Shown: piece by piece, positions 23,580 to 32,577 of the stretch | Layout: each line of letters opens with the position of its first letter | Numbering within the stretch: the first letter of the stretch is position 1 | Source: Lachnospiraceae bacterium JLR.KK008 | Lineage (GTDB): Bacteria; Bacillota; Clostridia; Lachnospirales; Lachnospiraceae | Assembly (NCBI GenBank): GCA_037015955.1 | Contig: CP143548.1 | Span: 2,474,001 to 2,538,000 of the forward strand | DNA length: 64,000 nucleotides | Direction: 5' to 3' | Position numbers and translations under genes: made by a program | The notes under the pieces: generated by a model | Seen by the model: the letters and a program-made list of their open reading frames with translations, nothing else | What the model was told of the DNA's origin: nothing | The model's database searches: none

Positions 23580-26500
23580 TCATTTTGCCGCTTTCACTAC
23601 TTTATCATTTATCTGCCCGATCAGCAGATCTGCAAGGCGGTCTGCTTCTTCCGGATCAAGATTCGTCACTGCCTCCGCGAGCTTTCGCATATTAAGTTCT
23701 ATCTCTTCCGGATACGCATATGCCTGTAACTGCCCGATCAGCTCATCTGCCTGATCAATATCCATCTCCTGCATGCGGAAGCGTACCATCTCCACCAACG
23801 CCTGCACGACCGGGACATCCGTTACTTCTTTTGTACTCACAGCGCCTATGTCAAAAACCGCCTTCAGTTTTTCATGATAGCTGCGCCACTCCTCCAGAAA
23901 CGGGGCCGTGACAGATGTAATTACATCTATTCTACCATCTTTGGCCGCATATTCCAATATCTTTGCAACGCCGGACAGGGGGATGATGCCTATCGTCGCC
24001 GCCAGACTTTTCATCGCGTGCACCTGAATGCGGTATTGCTCGAGCTGCTCCGGTTTTTCTATCTGTCTGTATGCTTGTTCTAACTTTTCAGCGGCAGAAT
24101 CAATCTGCCCATAAAATTCTTTCACTGTATACTGAAGCAGCTCCATATCCGGCAGATGCAGCCAGGCATATTGCCAATCCAGCCCATCCACCGACGGAAG
24201 TTCATCCGGGCAGTCCACCGCCCTGTCCATGGTACCCGTCGTACCCGTCTGCGCAGCGGATAGCTCCGCTTCTTCCCCGACAGCTTCCATCTGCAATTCG
24301 TCCGGCAGCATTCTTATTATCATGTGCTCCAGTTTCTCCGGGACGACCGGCTTGGATAAAAAGTCGTCGAACCCTTCCGCCAGATATTTTTCTTTTGCTC
24401 CTGAAACCGCATTCGCAGTCAGTACAACGATCGGCGTATCCTGACATGGGAAATCGGATAACCCTCTGATATGATGAAGCGTCTCCACCCCATCCATCTC
24501 AGGCATCATATGGTCAAGGAAGATCAGATCATAATGATTGTTCTTCACCAATTCCAGACATTCCACACCGCCTCCCGCTTCCATTACCTGAATCTGTGTT
24601 TCCTTTAAGAGATTGCGCAGGACTTTCCGGTTGACTGCATTGTCATCCACAACCAGTATCTTCGCGTCAGGCGCATAAAGTTTCGTATGATAATGATAGT
24701 CTTCCGCGATCTGGTGCACTCTGGACTCAAAGTCCCCGATCGGCATATCGTCTATAATCTTCTGCTCAAGTTCAAAATAAAATTTGGACCCCTTCCCATA
24801 GACGCTCTCAACCTGCAGTCTGCTGCCGAGCAGAGACAAAAGCCGGACCGTGATATTCATGCCAAGCCCGCTGCCCTCAATATTGCGGTTCCGGTCTTCT
24901 TCCAGCCGCTCAAACTCCGAAAAAAGTCTGGGCAGATCCTCTTCTCTGATCCCGATCCCCGTGTCCTCCACCTCAAACCTGAGCACGGCTGTCCCCTGTA
25001 CGCTGTGGCTATGTACGCGCAGCCACACGGTTCCCTCATGTGTATATTTGACCGCATTCGTAAGAATATTCGTCAATACCTGACGGATACGCACATCATC
25101 TCCATACAGCCGGGAAGGAATCCCACGGTCAGCCTCAACCTGCAGTCTGATATTTTTATTTTCCGCCCGTTGTGACGCCATCGTTGCCAGATCATGAATC
25201 AAACTGCTTGTATCATATTCTACCGGCACGATCTCCATTTTCCCGGATTCTATTTTAGAGAAATCCAAAATATCGTTGATCAGCGAAAGCAGAGTCTGCC
25301 CCGCCGTATAAATATCCATCGCATATCCTTTGATATGCTGTTCCTTCGATTCACGCAGGATCATTTCATCCATACCAAGTACCGCATTGATCGGCGTGCG
25401 GATCTCATGGGACATGTGCGCGAGAAATTTTCCCTTCGCCTCGCTGGCAGCCTGTGCCTCCCGTCTCGCTGCATCCGCATCCTGCTTCGCCCGAAGCAGC
25501 TGCTGATTCTGCTGCTCTGCCGCCGCTGCCTTTTCCTCCGCACTTGCCCGATATTCTTTGGAGAGCTGAAGGATGTGCATAACGGCCATCATGATACTGA
25601 ACACCGTCATGCTATACTGCCCGGCCGTATTGACATGTTCTTCTTCGAAGACCGTATTCATAATCACGTTGGCGATCCCTCCAGCCAGCAGTATGATCAT
25701 CGACAGCACTGTCAAAAGTGTCTGATACCGCTTCGTCCGGTAATCATACTCAAGCAGACTTACGATGGCGGTCACGCAGACGATACCGATCACAGCCGCT
25801 GAGAAATTAATCATATCCTCCAGATTCCTGATACCTGCTGTATGCATCATGATCTGCACCGCCGCATGGATACTCACACACCACAATAATACGGAAAAGC
25901 GGCGCGGATACAGTGTATGGAGAATGCGTTCAAAATACAGCGCCAGAAAGAGCGGAAGCAGCAGCACGAGATACTCCTGCATCGCATACGCTTCCTGTAT
26001 ATTGTAGAAGATACTCAAAGTATCCGTTCCGATAAAGCAATAGAGGCCCGCTGCCAGTCCTGCCAGCCCCAAAAACAATTCTCCCCGGGAAGGCTGACTC
26101 GTATAACGCCTGATCAGCGCCAATACAAACATGATAATCGCCGCGATCACAATCAACAGGCAACAGCCAATATCGGCAACACTGTTTCCGACCACTCCTA
26201 TGTACACCGTCTGGTGCAGCCCGACTTTCATACTGCCAAGCACCTCCGGCATATCTGGCTCCGGCGCTGTCAATATGATCCAGAAGTCTCCCTCCTCAAA
26301 GCCGTATGGAAGATACACAATATTGTCATGCGTTTTCGTTCCCGACCCGTCATCCGCCCTGTACTCATAGATCATTTCGCCGTCCAGAAACGCACAGACG
26401 CCAGAGGCAGTGGAGGAAAAGGTAAGCGCCGCTCCTGCGTATTCTTCCGGCAATGTATTTCGAAAAACGAGCAGATCAAACGCCGAATCTTCTCCCGCAA

Positions 26501-26780
26501 ATGGAAGACTTATCTCCCGGAAGTCTGCTTCCGCCACCGCACCGAGAATCTGCTCCTGCATATTGGCAGGATCTGTCGATCCATTCGCAAAAAGTTCCAT
26601 GTCCGTATCATTCAGCCCGCCTGCCTGCCAGTTCTCGTTCCAATAATATTCTACCGGCTCCGCTACCAGAGCCATTTCTTCCTCCGCCCCGGACCGCATC
26701 AATGCGATCACCATAAAAATGACGATGAAAAGAATCGTAATCCCTGTCAATTTTCGTAGTTTCTTCCGTCTATCTTCCAT
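23580..26780 (-). CDS. Large hybrid sensor histidine kinase (7TM, HK, receiver, HPt)
   Basis: Start set at the ATG at 26780 (MEDRRKKLRKL), which has AGGAG upstream and clears the previous gene; about 1066 residues. Order: one membrane segment, an outside domain of ~170 residues with beta-sandwich look (7TMR-DISM-like), about seven membrane segments, a coiled coil, HisKA FLAHMSHEIRTPINAVLGM, ATPase with ILTNAVKYT, DTGIGI and GSGLGM, receiver with LIFLDHMMPEMDG, and a C-terminal HPt with VHAMKSLAATIG. This is a complete phosphorelay in one chain. Signal unknown; sugar or glycan ligands are common for this sensor type. Confidence 0.9.
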   Translation of the reverse strand: MEDRRKKLRKLTGITILFIVIFMVIALMRSGAEEEMALVAEPVEYYWNENWQAGGLNDTDMELFANGSTDPANMQEQILGAVAEADFREISLPFAGEDSAFDLLVFRNTLPEEYAGAALTFSSTASGVCAFLDGEMIYEYRADDGSGTKTHDNIVYLPYGFEEGDFWIILTAPEPDMPEVLGSMKVGLHQTVYIGVVGNSVADIGCCLLIVIAAIIMFVLALIRRYTSQPSRGELFLGLAGLAAGLYCFIGTDTLSIFYNIQEAYAMQEYLVLLLPLFLALYFERILHTLYPRRFSVLLWCVSIHAAVQIMMHTAGIRNLEDMINFSAAVIGIVCVTAIVSLLEYDYRTKRYQTLLTVLSMIILLAGGIANVIMNTVFEEEHVNTAGQYSMTVFSIMMAVMHILQLSKEYRASAEEKAAAAEQQNQQLLRAKQDADAARREAQAASEAKGKFLAHMSHEIRTPINAVLGMDEMILRESKEQHIKGYAMDIYTAGQTLLSLINDILDFSKIESGKMEIVPVEYDTSSLIHDLATMASQRAENKNIRLQVEADRGIPSRLYGDDVRIRQVLTNILTNAVKYTHEGTVWLRVHSHSVQGTAVLRFEVEDTGIGIREEDLPRLFSEFERLEEDRNRNIEGSGLGMNITVRLLSLLGSRLQVESVYGKGSKFYFELEQKIIDDMPIGDFESRVHQIAEDYHYHTKLYAPDAKILVVDDNAVNRKVLRNLLKETQIQVMEAGGGVECLELVKNNHYDLIFLDHMMPEMDGVETLHHIRGLSDFPCQDTPIVVLTANAVSGAKEKYLAEGFDDFLSKPVVPEKLEHMIIRMLPDELQMEAVGEEAELSAAQTGTTGTMDRAVDCPDELPSVDGLDWQYAWLHLPDMELLQYTVKEFYGQIDSAAEKLEQAYRQIEKPEQLEQYRIQVHAMKSLAATIGIIPLSGVAKILEYAAKDGRIDVITSVTAPFLEEWRSYHEKLKAVFDIGAVSTKEVTDVPVVQALVEMVRFRMQEMDIDQADELIGQLQAYAYPEEIELNMRKLAEAVTNLDPEEADRLADLLIGQINDKVVKAAK

Positions 26781-26821
26781 ACCGGCTCCTGAATCACTGA
26801 GTACACTAATCCGCAGTCCCT

Positions 26822-27292
26822 TCACCTATGCACTTTACACGATATTTCTGTTACTTCCAGTTTAAAAACAGTCACTTTATGCAGCGCATCCGCCGGGAAC
26901 TCCCAGTCCTCTCTGCCGGAATAGTGGCGCATAATACAGCGAAGCGCATGTTCCTTCCCTTCGTCGTCTTCGATGAAATCGACGCGGCCTGTACCGATCA
27001 CGCTCTGAAAGCGGGCAGTATATCCGCAGGCCACATCGGCCTCCTGTAGCTGGTAATCGGTATCCAGCTCAAATCCGGCCTCCTGTGTGCTTTTGATCAG
27101 TTCTATTTTCCGCCCCTGCGCCGCGCCATGAAAATAAAATATTCTCCTGCCGTCCCTTTCTTCATACCCAAAGTTCAGCGGGACAAGATAGACACTGCCA
27201 TTATCGTTGAACCCGAGCCGACAGCAGTGACAAGCCTCTATGATCTCACGAATCTTTGCAGAATCGGTAATCTCTCTGTCTGATCTTCTCAT
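26822..27292 (-). CDS. Pyridoxamine 5'-phosphate oxidase-fold flavoprotein, NimA-like
   Basis: 156 residues. N-terminal RREITDxxxIxEII pattern (REITDSAKIREIIEACHCCR), then GSVYLVPLNFGYEERDG and IFYFHGAAQGRKIELIK, which are the FMN-binding strands of the 5-nitroimidazole-reductase-like group. The DVACGYTARFQSVIGTGRV segment completes the split barrel. It probably binds FMN or haem; the natural substrate is unknown and homologues are common in clostridia without drug exposure. It is the first gene in line with the hybrid kinase, 41 bases upstream of it. Confidence 0.85.
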   Translation of the reverse strand: MRRSDREITDSAKIREIIEACHCCRLGFNDNGSVYLVPLNFGYEERDGRRIFYFHGAAQGRKIELIKSTQEAGFELDTDYQLQEADVACGYTARFQSVIGTGRVDFIEDDEGKEHALRCIMRHYSGREDWEFPADALHKVTVFKLEVTEISCKVHR

Positions 27293-27419
27293 AATCCATT
27301 CTCCGTCCTTTCCCTTTCCAGGCCAGGGATCTCATCATATGCTCAAAAACTGTCCGGTACCAGTGTCAGTTTCCTGATATTTCCCTTAATTTCCTGATCT
27401 TTTCCATAATAGGAAGAAG

Positions 27420-27441
27420 AGGACGCTCCGCTAAGCGCCCT
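27420..27441 (-). terminator. Probable terminator of metNIQ
   Basis: AGGACGCT (27420-27427) / AGCGCCCT with one internal mismatch, followed on the minus strand by CTCTTCTTCC. It lies about 75 bases after the metQ stop. Confidence 0.4.
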
Positions 27442-27516
27442 CCTGTCTAAATCACCTTATTTTATCTCGCTGTTTCCTACCTGATTCGGCAGTCTGTCGA
27501 CGGCCTGCGCATCTGC

Positions 27517-28428
27517 TCAGCCCTCAAATGGAACGACACTGCCCTGATACTTATCATTGATAAATTTCCTGATCTCCTCTGACTTCAGAACGTTCACCAG
27601 AGCTTTGACACCTTCGTTTTCCTCATTGCCTTCTCTGACGACAATGATATTGACATACGTCTTAGCCGCTTCAGAATCCGAAGTCTCGATTGCCAGTGCG
27701 TCAGCCTGCGCGTTCAGTCCTGCTTCCAGTGCGTAGTTGCCGTTCAATACGACAAAAGCCACTTCCGGGAGCACTCTCGATACCTGCGCTGCCTCCAGCT
27801 CAATAAACTTCACGTTGTGCGGATTTTCTGCTATATCATTGACTGTCGCTTCAATACCCACACCTTCTTTTAATGTGATCAGCCCGTTATCCTGAAGCAG
27901 TAACAGCGCTCTCGCCTCGTTTGTCGTATCATTGGGGATCGCGATTTCCACGCCATCCTCGATACTGCTCAGGTCGGAAGCCGTACCCGGATAAATGCCG
28001 AGAGGCTCATAATGGATCTCACCTACATTGACAAGGTGTGTCCCTTTCTCTTCATTAAAACTGTCCAGATATGGCGTATGCTGGAAGTAATTTGCATCAA
28101 AATCTCCTGCCTCCACTACTTCATTCGGCTGTACATAGTCCTGAAACTCTGTCACTTCCAGCGTCCAGCCCTGCTCTGCAAGGATCGGCTTAGCCGCCTC
28201 AAGAATCTCCGCATGGGGCACACTGGTCGCTGCCACTTTGACTGTCCCTTTCGCTTCTGCGCTGCCTCCCTGTGCATCCTCTGTGGCAGCCCCTTCATTT
28301 CCTGATGCTGCCTCACCTTCTGCGCCACTTTCCGCCCCGGGCTGTGCCTCTTCCTGTGAACCACAGGCAGACAATACTCCTGCTGTCAGCACTGCCGCTA
28401 GGACGATCGATACCAATCTCTTTTTCAT
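27517..28428 (-). CDS. metQ: Methionine ABC transporter substrate-binding lipoprotein
   Basis: 303 residues with signal peptide and lipobox (AAVLTAGVLSACGS, Cys22), then an acidic Gly/Glu linker and the NlpA/MetQ fold: VKVAATSVPHAEILEAAKPI, FQDYVQPNEVVEAGDFDANY, FQHTPYLDSFN and IAIPNDTTNEARALLLLQ. These segments line the methionine pocket of the family. The protein delivers L- or D-methionine to MetNI. It lies 133 bases after metI in the same orientation, suggesting one operon. I saw no SAM riboswitch or T-box upstream of metN. Confidence 0.93.
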   Translation of the reverse strand: MKKRLVSIVLAAVLTAGVLSACGSQEEAQPGAESGAEGEAASGNEGAATEDAQGGSAEAKGTVKVAATSVPHAEILEAAKPILAEQGWTLEVTEFQDYVQPNEVVEAGDFDANYFQHTPYLDSFNEEKGTHLVNVGEIHYEPLGIYPGTASDLSSIEDGVEIAIPNDTTNEARALLLLQDNGLITLKEGVGIEATVNDIAENPHNVKFIELEAAQVSRVLPEVAFVVLNGNYALEAGLNAQADALAIETSDSEAAKTYVNIIVVREGNEENEGVKALVNVLKSEEIRKFINDKYQGSVVPFEG

Positions 28429-28561
28429 AATCGTTCTCCTCTTTTCTTTTCATTTCTCTGTTTATCTGAATCCCTTCCGGGAATACGGACCCTTTTTTCT
28501 GAATATTCTGTCTGCTTCCCTGAACTGGTCTGATACTGTCTGTTCCCACTATCGGCCGATA

Positions 28562-29224
28562 CTATCTGCTTCGCTTATCGAGCTTTTTTGACATCCTTGT
28601 TCCAATAATCTGTAAGATCTGCACCAGGAGCACGAGCAGGATAACCGTCGCCCACATGATGTCCGATTCATACCGGTGATACCCGTAACGGATGGCAACA
28701 TCGCCCAGACCGCCGCCGCCGACCGTACCGGCCATCGCGGAATATCCGAGAATCGTGCCGAGGGCGATCGTCGCCCCTACAATCAGAGAGGTCCTTGCTT
28801 CCGCCAGAAGTACTTTAACAATGATCGTCCCTGTACCGGCGCCCATACTCTGCGCCGCTTCAATCACACCCTTGTCCACCTCCAGGAGAGAGGACTCCAC
28901 AAGACGGGCGATAAATGGCGCCGCCGCAAACGTCAGCGGTACGATGGTTGCCGTCGCTCCATAGCTTTTCCCTACGATCGCCCGCGTGAGCGGAATGATA
29001 AGGATCAGTAAAATAAGAAAGGGAACACTTCGCACGATATTGACAATGACATCCAATATCTTATAGACCACCGCATTGGGACGCAGACCGTCTCTGGCTG
29101 TTACCACGAGGGCAATGCCGAGCGGAAGTCCAATCACATAAGCCATCAATGTGGAAGTCAGTGTCATATACAGCGTAAGCCCCGTGTTTTCAACGAGCAT
29201 TCCGATCGTTTCATTAGTCCACAT
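28562..29224 (-). CDS. metI: Methionine ABC transporter permease
   Basis: 220 residues with five membrane segments. The coupling EAA motif reads VIEAAQSMGAGTGTIIVKVLLAEA near residue 130. The C-terminal GGGGLGDVAIRYGYHRYE is typical of MetI. It forms the membrane dimer of the MetNIQ importer. Its start overlaps the 3' end of metN by 11 bases, giving translational coupling. Confidence 0.93.
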   Translation of the reverse strand: MWTNETIGMLVENTGLTLYMTLTSTLMAYVIGLPLGIALVVTARDGLRPNAVVYKILDVIVNIVRSVPFLILLILIIPLTRAIVGKSYGATATIVPLTFAAAPFIARLVESSLLEVDKGVIEAAQSMGAGTGTIIVKVLLAEARTSLIVGATIALGTILGYSAMAGTVGGGGLGDVAIRYGYHRYESDIMWATVILLVLLVQILQIIGTRMSKKLDKRSR

Positions 29225-30224
29225 AATCTACCAGCTCCTCTACTGTAAGATTTCTCTCCTTCAGATAATGGATCATCTTTTCCGCAGTCACCGGGTCTTC
29301 CGGAAGCTGCAATACCATCTGCCCGTGGGCGGTACCGCCGATGTCCTTCGTATCCGCCAGAAGAATGTTGACCGGCGTCTTGCAGGCCAGCACCATATTG
29401 CCGATAACCGGCTCAAAAGACGAATTTTCGCTGAATACAATGCGGATACAGCGCTTTCCTTTCATCAGAGAGGCGCTGCGCTCTCCCTGAAATACGAGTT
29501 TCTGCGCCGCTCTCGTCTTCGGCCGTGAAAATACCTCTTCCACACTGCCGCTCTCTACGAGATTGCCGTTATCGATAATTGCCACCTGATTACAGATTTC
29601 CTGTACAACGCTCATCTCATGGGTGATGATAACGATTGTGATTCCGTATTTCTCATTGATTTCTTTCAATAAAGTGAGAATGGACTTTGTCGTCGTCGGA
29701 TCAAGTGCGCTTGTCGCCTCGTCACAGAGCAGTATTTTAGGATTGTTGGCCAGCGCTCTGGCGATCGCCACTCGCTGCTTCTGTCCCCCGGAAAGCTGCG
29801 CCGGATACGCCTTTGCTTTCTCGGCAAGTCCCACCACTTCCAAAAGCTCCGCCGCCCGCTTTTTTGCCGCCTTGCGTTTCATGCCGACAATCTCCAGCGG
29901 AAAACAGATGTTGTCACGAACATTTCTCTGCATGAGCAGATTGAAATGCTGAAAGATCATGGCGATCTCCGTCCTCGTCCTGCGTAGCTGCTTATCGCTG
30001 ATCTTTCCCAGATCCTGGCCTTCGATGAGGACTGTACCGCTCGTCGGCTTCTCCAGAAAGTTCAGACATCTGACAAGTGTACTCTTTCCTGCGCCGCTCA
30101 TACCGATAATGCCGCAGATACTGCCTTTTTCTATATTCAGATTGATCCCCTTTAACGCCTCCACCTGGTTGTCACGGCCTGTAAAGGTTTTCGTCACATC
30201 TTTGATTTGGATCATTGCTTCCAT
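29214..30224 (-). CDS. metN: Methionine ABC transporter ATPase with NIL sensor domain
   Basis: 336 residues. Walker A GMSGAGKST near 41, Q-loop MIFQHFNLL, signature LSGGQKQRVAIARAL, Walker B ILLCDEATSALDP and switch histidine VIITHE. Residues 260-336 form the NIL domain (IRIVFSENSSFEPVIGNMVL), which binds methionine and inhibits transport when the cell is replete. First gene of metNIQ and divergent from the carbamate kinase gene. Confidence 0.95.
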   Translation of the reverse strand: MEAMIQIKDVTKTFTGRDNQVEALKGINLNIEKGSICGIIGMSGAGKSTLVRCLNFLEKPTSGTVLIEGQDLGKISDKQLRRTRTEIAMIFQHFNLLMQRNVRDNICFPLEIVGMKRKAAKKRAAELLEVVGLAEKAKAYPAQLSGGQKQRVAIARALANNPKILLCDEATSALDPTTTKSILTLLKEINEKYGITIVIITHEMSVVQEICNQVAIIDNGNLVESGSVEEVFSRPKTRAAQKLVFQGERSASLMKGKRCIRIVFSENSSFEPVIGNMVLACKTPVNILLADTKDIGGTAHGQMVLQLPEDPVTAEKMIHYLKERNLTVEELVDYVD

Positions 30225-30489
30225 CTCATCACTCCATTATGTGAATCTCGTTCTGACTTTAACTCGTAAATCATATCACACTTTCCCTGCTTCTGCAAAT
30301 ATAATCTCTTTTCCGGCGCAGGAATGACGCAGGAAGCACAGGATTAAGCCGCAGCCATTTTTCCGGTATACAAATTTCTCAAACTTTGGTATACTGGATA
30401 TATATTTTTTCTGTGCACAGATGCTTATGAAAGATCGGTGCATACAGCAGATTTGCAATAAAATCTCTTAAAACAAAGGGGATACAGAT

Positions 30490-31428
30490 ATGAAAAAAAG
30501 AAAAGCCGTCGTCTCCCTCGGCCATCAGGCACTGGGGTACACGACAACAGAACAGTGGGATGCCGTAAAGAAGACGGCCAAAGCGCTGGCAGACCTTGCG
30601 CAGGCTGATTATCAGCTCACGATCACACACAGCAACGGCCCACAGGTCAGTATGATTCATAAAGCAATGACCGAGCTGCGCCGGGTGAATCCGGACTATA
30701 CGCCGGTTCCCATGTGCGTCTGCTCCGCCATGAGCCAGGGCTATGTCGGATACGACATCCAGAACTCCCTTCGTTCGGAATTTTTGAGCCGCGGTATCTC
30801 CACTCCTGTCAGCATGGTGCTCACGCAGGTGACGGTAGACCCTTATGACGAGGCATTCTATGAACCGAATAAAATCATCGGCAGATATATGACAAAAGAA
30901 GAGGCGGAGACCGAACTGAACAAAGGCAATTACGTGACCGAATATCCCGGAAAAGGATTTCGTCGCATCGTAGCCGCTCCCAAACCGCTTCAGATCGTAG
31001 AGATCGAAACGATTCGCACTCTCTCTGACGCCGGTCAGGTTGTAATCGCCTGCGGCGGAGGCGGCATTCCGGTCATTGAACAGCGTCATGCCCTGAAAGG
31101 TGCTTCCGCTGTCATCGAAAAGGATTCCATCGCCGGCAAACTGGCCTCCGATTTGGAAGCTGATCTGCTCATCATTCTCACCAGCGTAGAACAGGTCTGC
31201 AAAAACTATGGTCAGGAGAATCAGCAGGCAATCTCCTCCATGACAGTCGCCGAGGCAAAGTCTTATATCGAAGAGGGCCAATTCGGTAAAGGTAATATGC
31301 TGCCGAAGATTGAGGCTGCTGTCTCTTATCTGGAATCAGTGCCGTCCGGAAACGTGCTGATCACTTCCATCTCCTGTGCACTGGAAGCCATAAAGGGCAA
31401 AACGGGAACGGTCATCACCAAAGACTGA
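30490..31428 (+). CDS. Carbamate kinase family protein with altered phosphate-binding loops
   Basis: 312 residues, AAAGGGG before ATG. Overall match to carbamate kinase (ArcC/YqeA) is clear: NGPQVSMIHKAM, CVCSAMSQGYVGYDIQNSL, VIACGGGGIPVIE near 190, GASAVIEKDSIAGKLASDLE, and GNMLPKIEAAVSYLES near 265. But the first loop, normally LGGNAL, reads LGHQAL, and the second, normally THGNGPQ, reads THSNGPQ. Both touch the substrate phosphates. It may have altered activity or another acyl-phosphate substrate. No arginine deiminase or ornithine transcarbamoylase genes are in view, so an arginine-degradation role is not supported here. Confidence 0.85.
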   Translation: MKKRKAVVSLGHQALGYTTTEQWDAVKKTAKALADLAQADYQLTITHSNGPQVSMIHKAMTELRRVNPDYTPVPMCVCSAMSQGYVGYDIQNSLRSEFLSRGISTPVSMVLTQVTVDPYDEAFYEPNKIIGRYMTKEEAETELNKGNYVTEYPGKGFRRIVAAPKPLQIVEIETIRTLSDAGQVVIACGGGGIPVIEQRHALKGASAVIEKDSIAGKLASDLEADLLIILTSVEQVCKNYGQENQQAISSMTVAEAKSYIEEGQFGKGNMLPKIEAAVSYLESVPSGNVLITSISCALEAIKGKTGTVITKD

Positions 31429-31496
31429 AACACCGTCTGACGGCGTATATTTTTCCGTTTTCTGCACATGCTGTTCCTGAAAGAGAGGAATCGCAG

Positions 31497-31727
31497 ATGA
31501 GTACAGAAAAAAACAGTGCAGGCAGCACACACAGACAAAACAACAACGATTTTCATTCGATTGATAACTACCCAACGAACAGCAGTTCGACCGGCAACTA
31601 TCCGACAAACGGCAATCCGGCCGATAACTATCCGACGGACTGCCATTCCCCGAAAGACAGTTCCCGGTACAGTCACCCGGATACGAGACCGTCAAAACCC
31701 GGTCCGGGCGGAGAAGCGGAAGAGTAA
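31497..31727 (+). CDS. Possible low-complexity protein with NYPT repeats
   Basis: 76 residues, GAGAGGAATCGCAG before ATG. Ser, Asn, Thr, Pro and Asp dominate, with three NYPT units (IDNYPTN, GNYPTNG, DNYPTD). Its TAA stop forms the start of the loop of a perfect 11-base-pair terminator hairpin. No signal peptide or family. The repeats and the tight fit to the terminator suggest a short translated unit after the carbamate kinase, but it may be spurious. Confidence 0.35.
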   Translation: MSTEKNSAGSTHRQNNNDFHSIDNYPTNSSSTGNYPTNGNPADNYPTDCHSPKDSSRYSHPDTRPSKPGPGGEAEE

Positions 31728-31743
31728 AACTCTTCCGCTTCTT
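31714..31743 (+). terminator. Terminator after the carbamate kinase unit
   Basis: AAGCGGAAGAG (31714-31724), loop TAAAA, CTCTTCCGCTT (31730-31740), then CTTTATC. Perfect stem. Confidence 0.8.
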
Positions 31744-31833
31744 TATCTGTCAGTCACCAATTCCGCAGAAGCCAGCTTGTCAATGAGAATGGCGTTATCA
31801 TCAGATATAAAAGTAATTATTATTTTTTATCCA

Positions 31834-32577
31834 TCAGCAGATCCCAAAAGCATTTTTTATATTATCCTCAAAGCATTTCGCACTATCGCATTGCTCTGTC
31901 ACAGCGTTCCATTCTTTACTCACTTCCCGCACCAGCCTGCTATAGACCGAAATGCTCTTTTTGGTTCCGGGTATCCGGATGCCATGATATGTTTTCTTCC
32001 TCGCAATAATGTTTTCCCATGGATCTGCCACCACCTCAACATTTTCACAATCCCGGTAAGCCGCGACAATCCATGCGTCCGTACTGTCGCAGGGAACTGT
32101 GATCACAATATCGCTCCGGTCTGCACTGACCCGTAAATACTTTCTGAGCAACATCTCCAGATGATTCCTGTAACCTTCAGAATTTTGCAAATGCTCCCTG
32201 CAGGGAAGCACGATCGGACACAGCTCTTTTATCACTTTTTCACATTGTAAAGGATGGCTGTCCTCTCTGCTCTCGCACACTGTCGTCCCGCACAGACAAT
32301 GTGATTCTTTTTCCTTTCTTGAAACATCTGCATCCATCTGAATCACAAGCAGATCGATCCCGGGAGTGACTTCATGGAGATACTGATCTAATATCTCTGA
32401 TGTAGTCTCGCACCATTTCCATACACCCTTCCAGCCATTTCCAAAACGCCCGGCCATGTCCGGTTCCGGCTGCAACCGCCGATAATCATTCTTTCTGCCT
32501 GTAATATGATCGATAGCCTCTTTGATAACGATATAGTCCGTCGGCCCCTCTCCGACAATGCCAATCATCTTTTTCAT
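31834..32577 (-). CDS. TOPRIM-like protein, partner of the AAA ATPase
   Basis: Start at ATG 32577 (MKKMIGIVGEGPTDY), overlapping the ATPase stop as ATGA; 247 residues. IGIVGEGPTDYIVIKEAI has the Glu and Asp spacing of TOPRIM motif 1 (hydrophobic strand, EGxxD), and DLLVIQMDADVSRKE near 90 fits the DxD motif that holds the metal. Several Cys (CLCGTTVCESRE, CEKVIKELC) could form a metal site. IVITVPCDSTDAWIVAAY near 165 is a second conserved-looking strand. This is the nuclease-like half found beside OLD/AAA15 ATPases in phage-defence pairs such as PARIS. The exact family is uncertain. Confidence 0.65.
   Translation of the reverse strand: MKKMIGIVGEGPTDYIVIKEAIDHITGRKNDYRRLQPEPDMAGRFGNGWKGVWKWCETTSEILDQYLHEVTPGIDLLVIQMDADVSRKEKESHCLCGTTVCESREDSHPLQCEKVIKELCPIVLPCREHLQNSEGYRNHLEMLLRKYLRVSADRSDIVITVPCDSTDAWIVAAYRDCENVEVVADPWENIIARKKTYHGIRIPGTKKSISVYSRLVREVSKEWNAVTEQCDSAKCFEDNIKNAFGIC

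Noticed and set aside
30225-30489. Possible SAM riboswitch or T-box upstream of metN
   Set aside because: No conserved box sequences or long leader with antiterminator/terminator pair could be seen in the divergent region.
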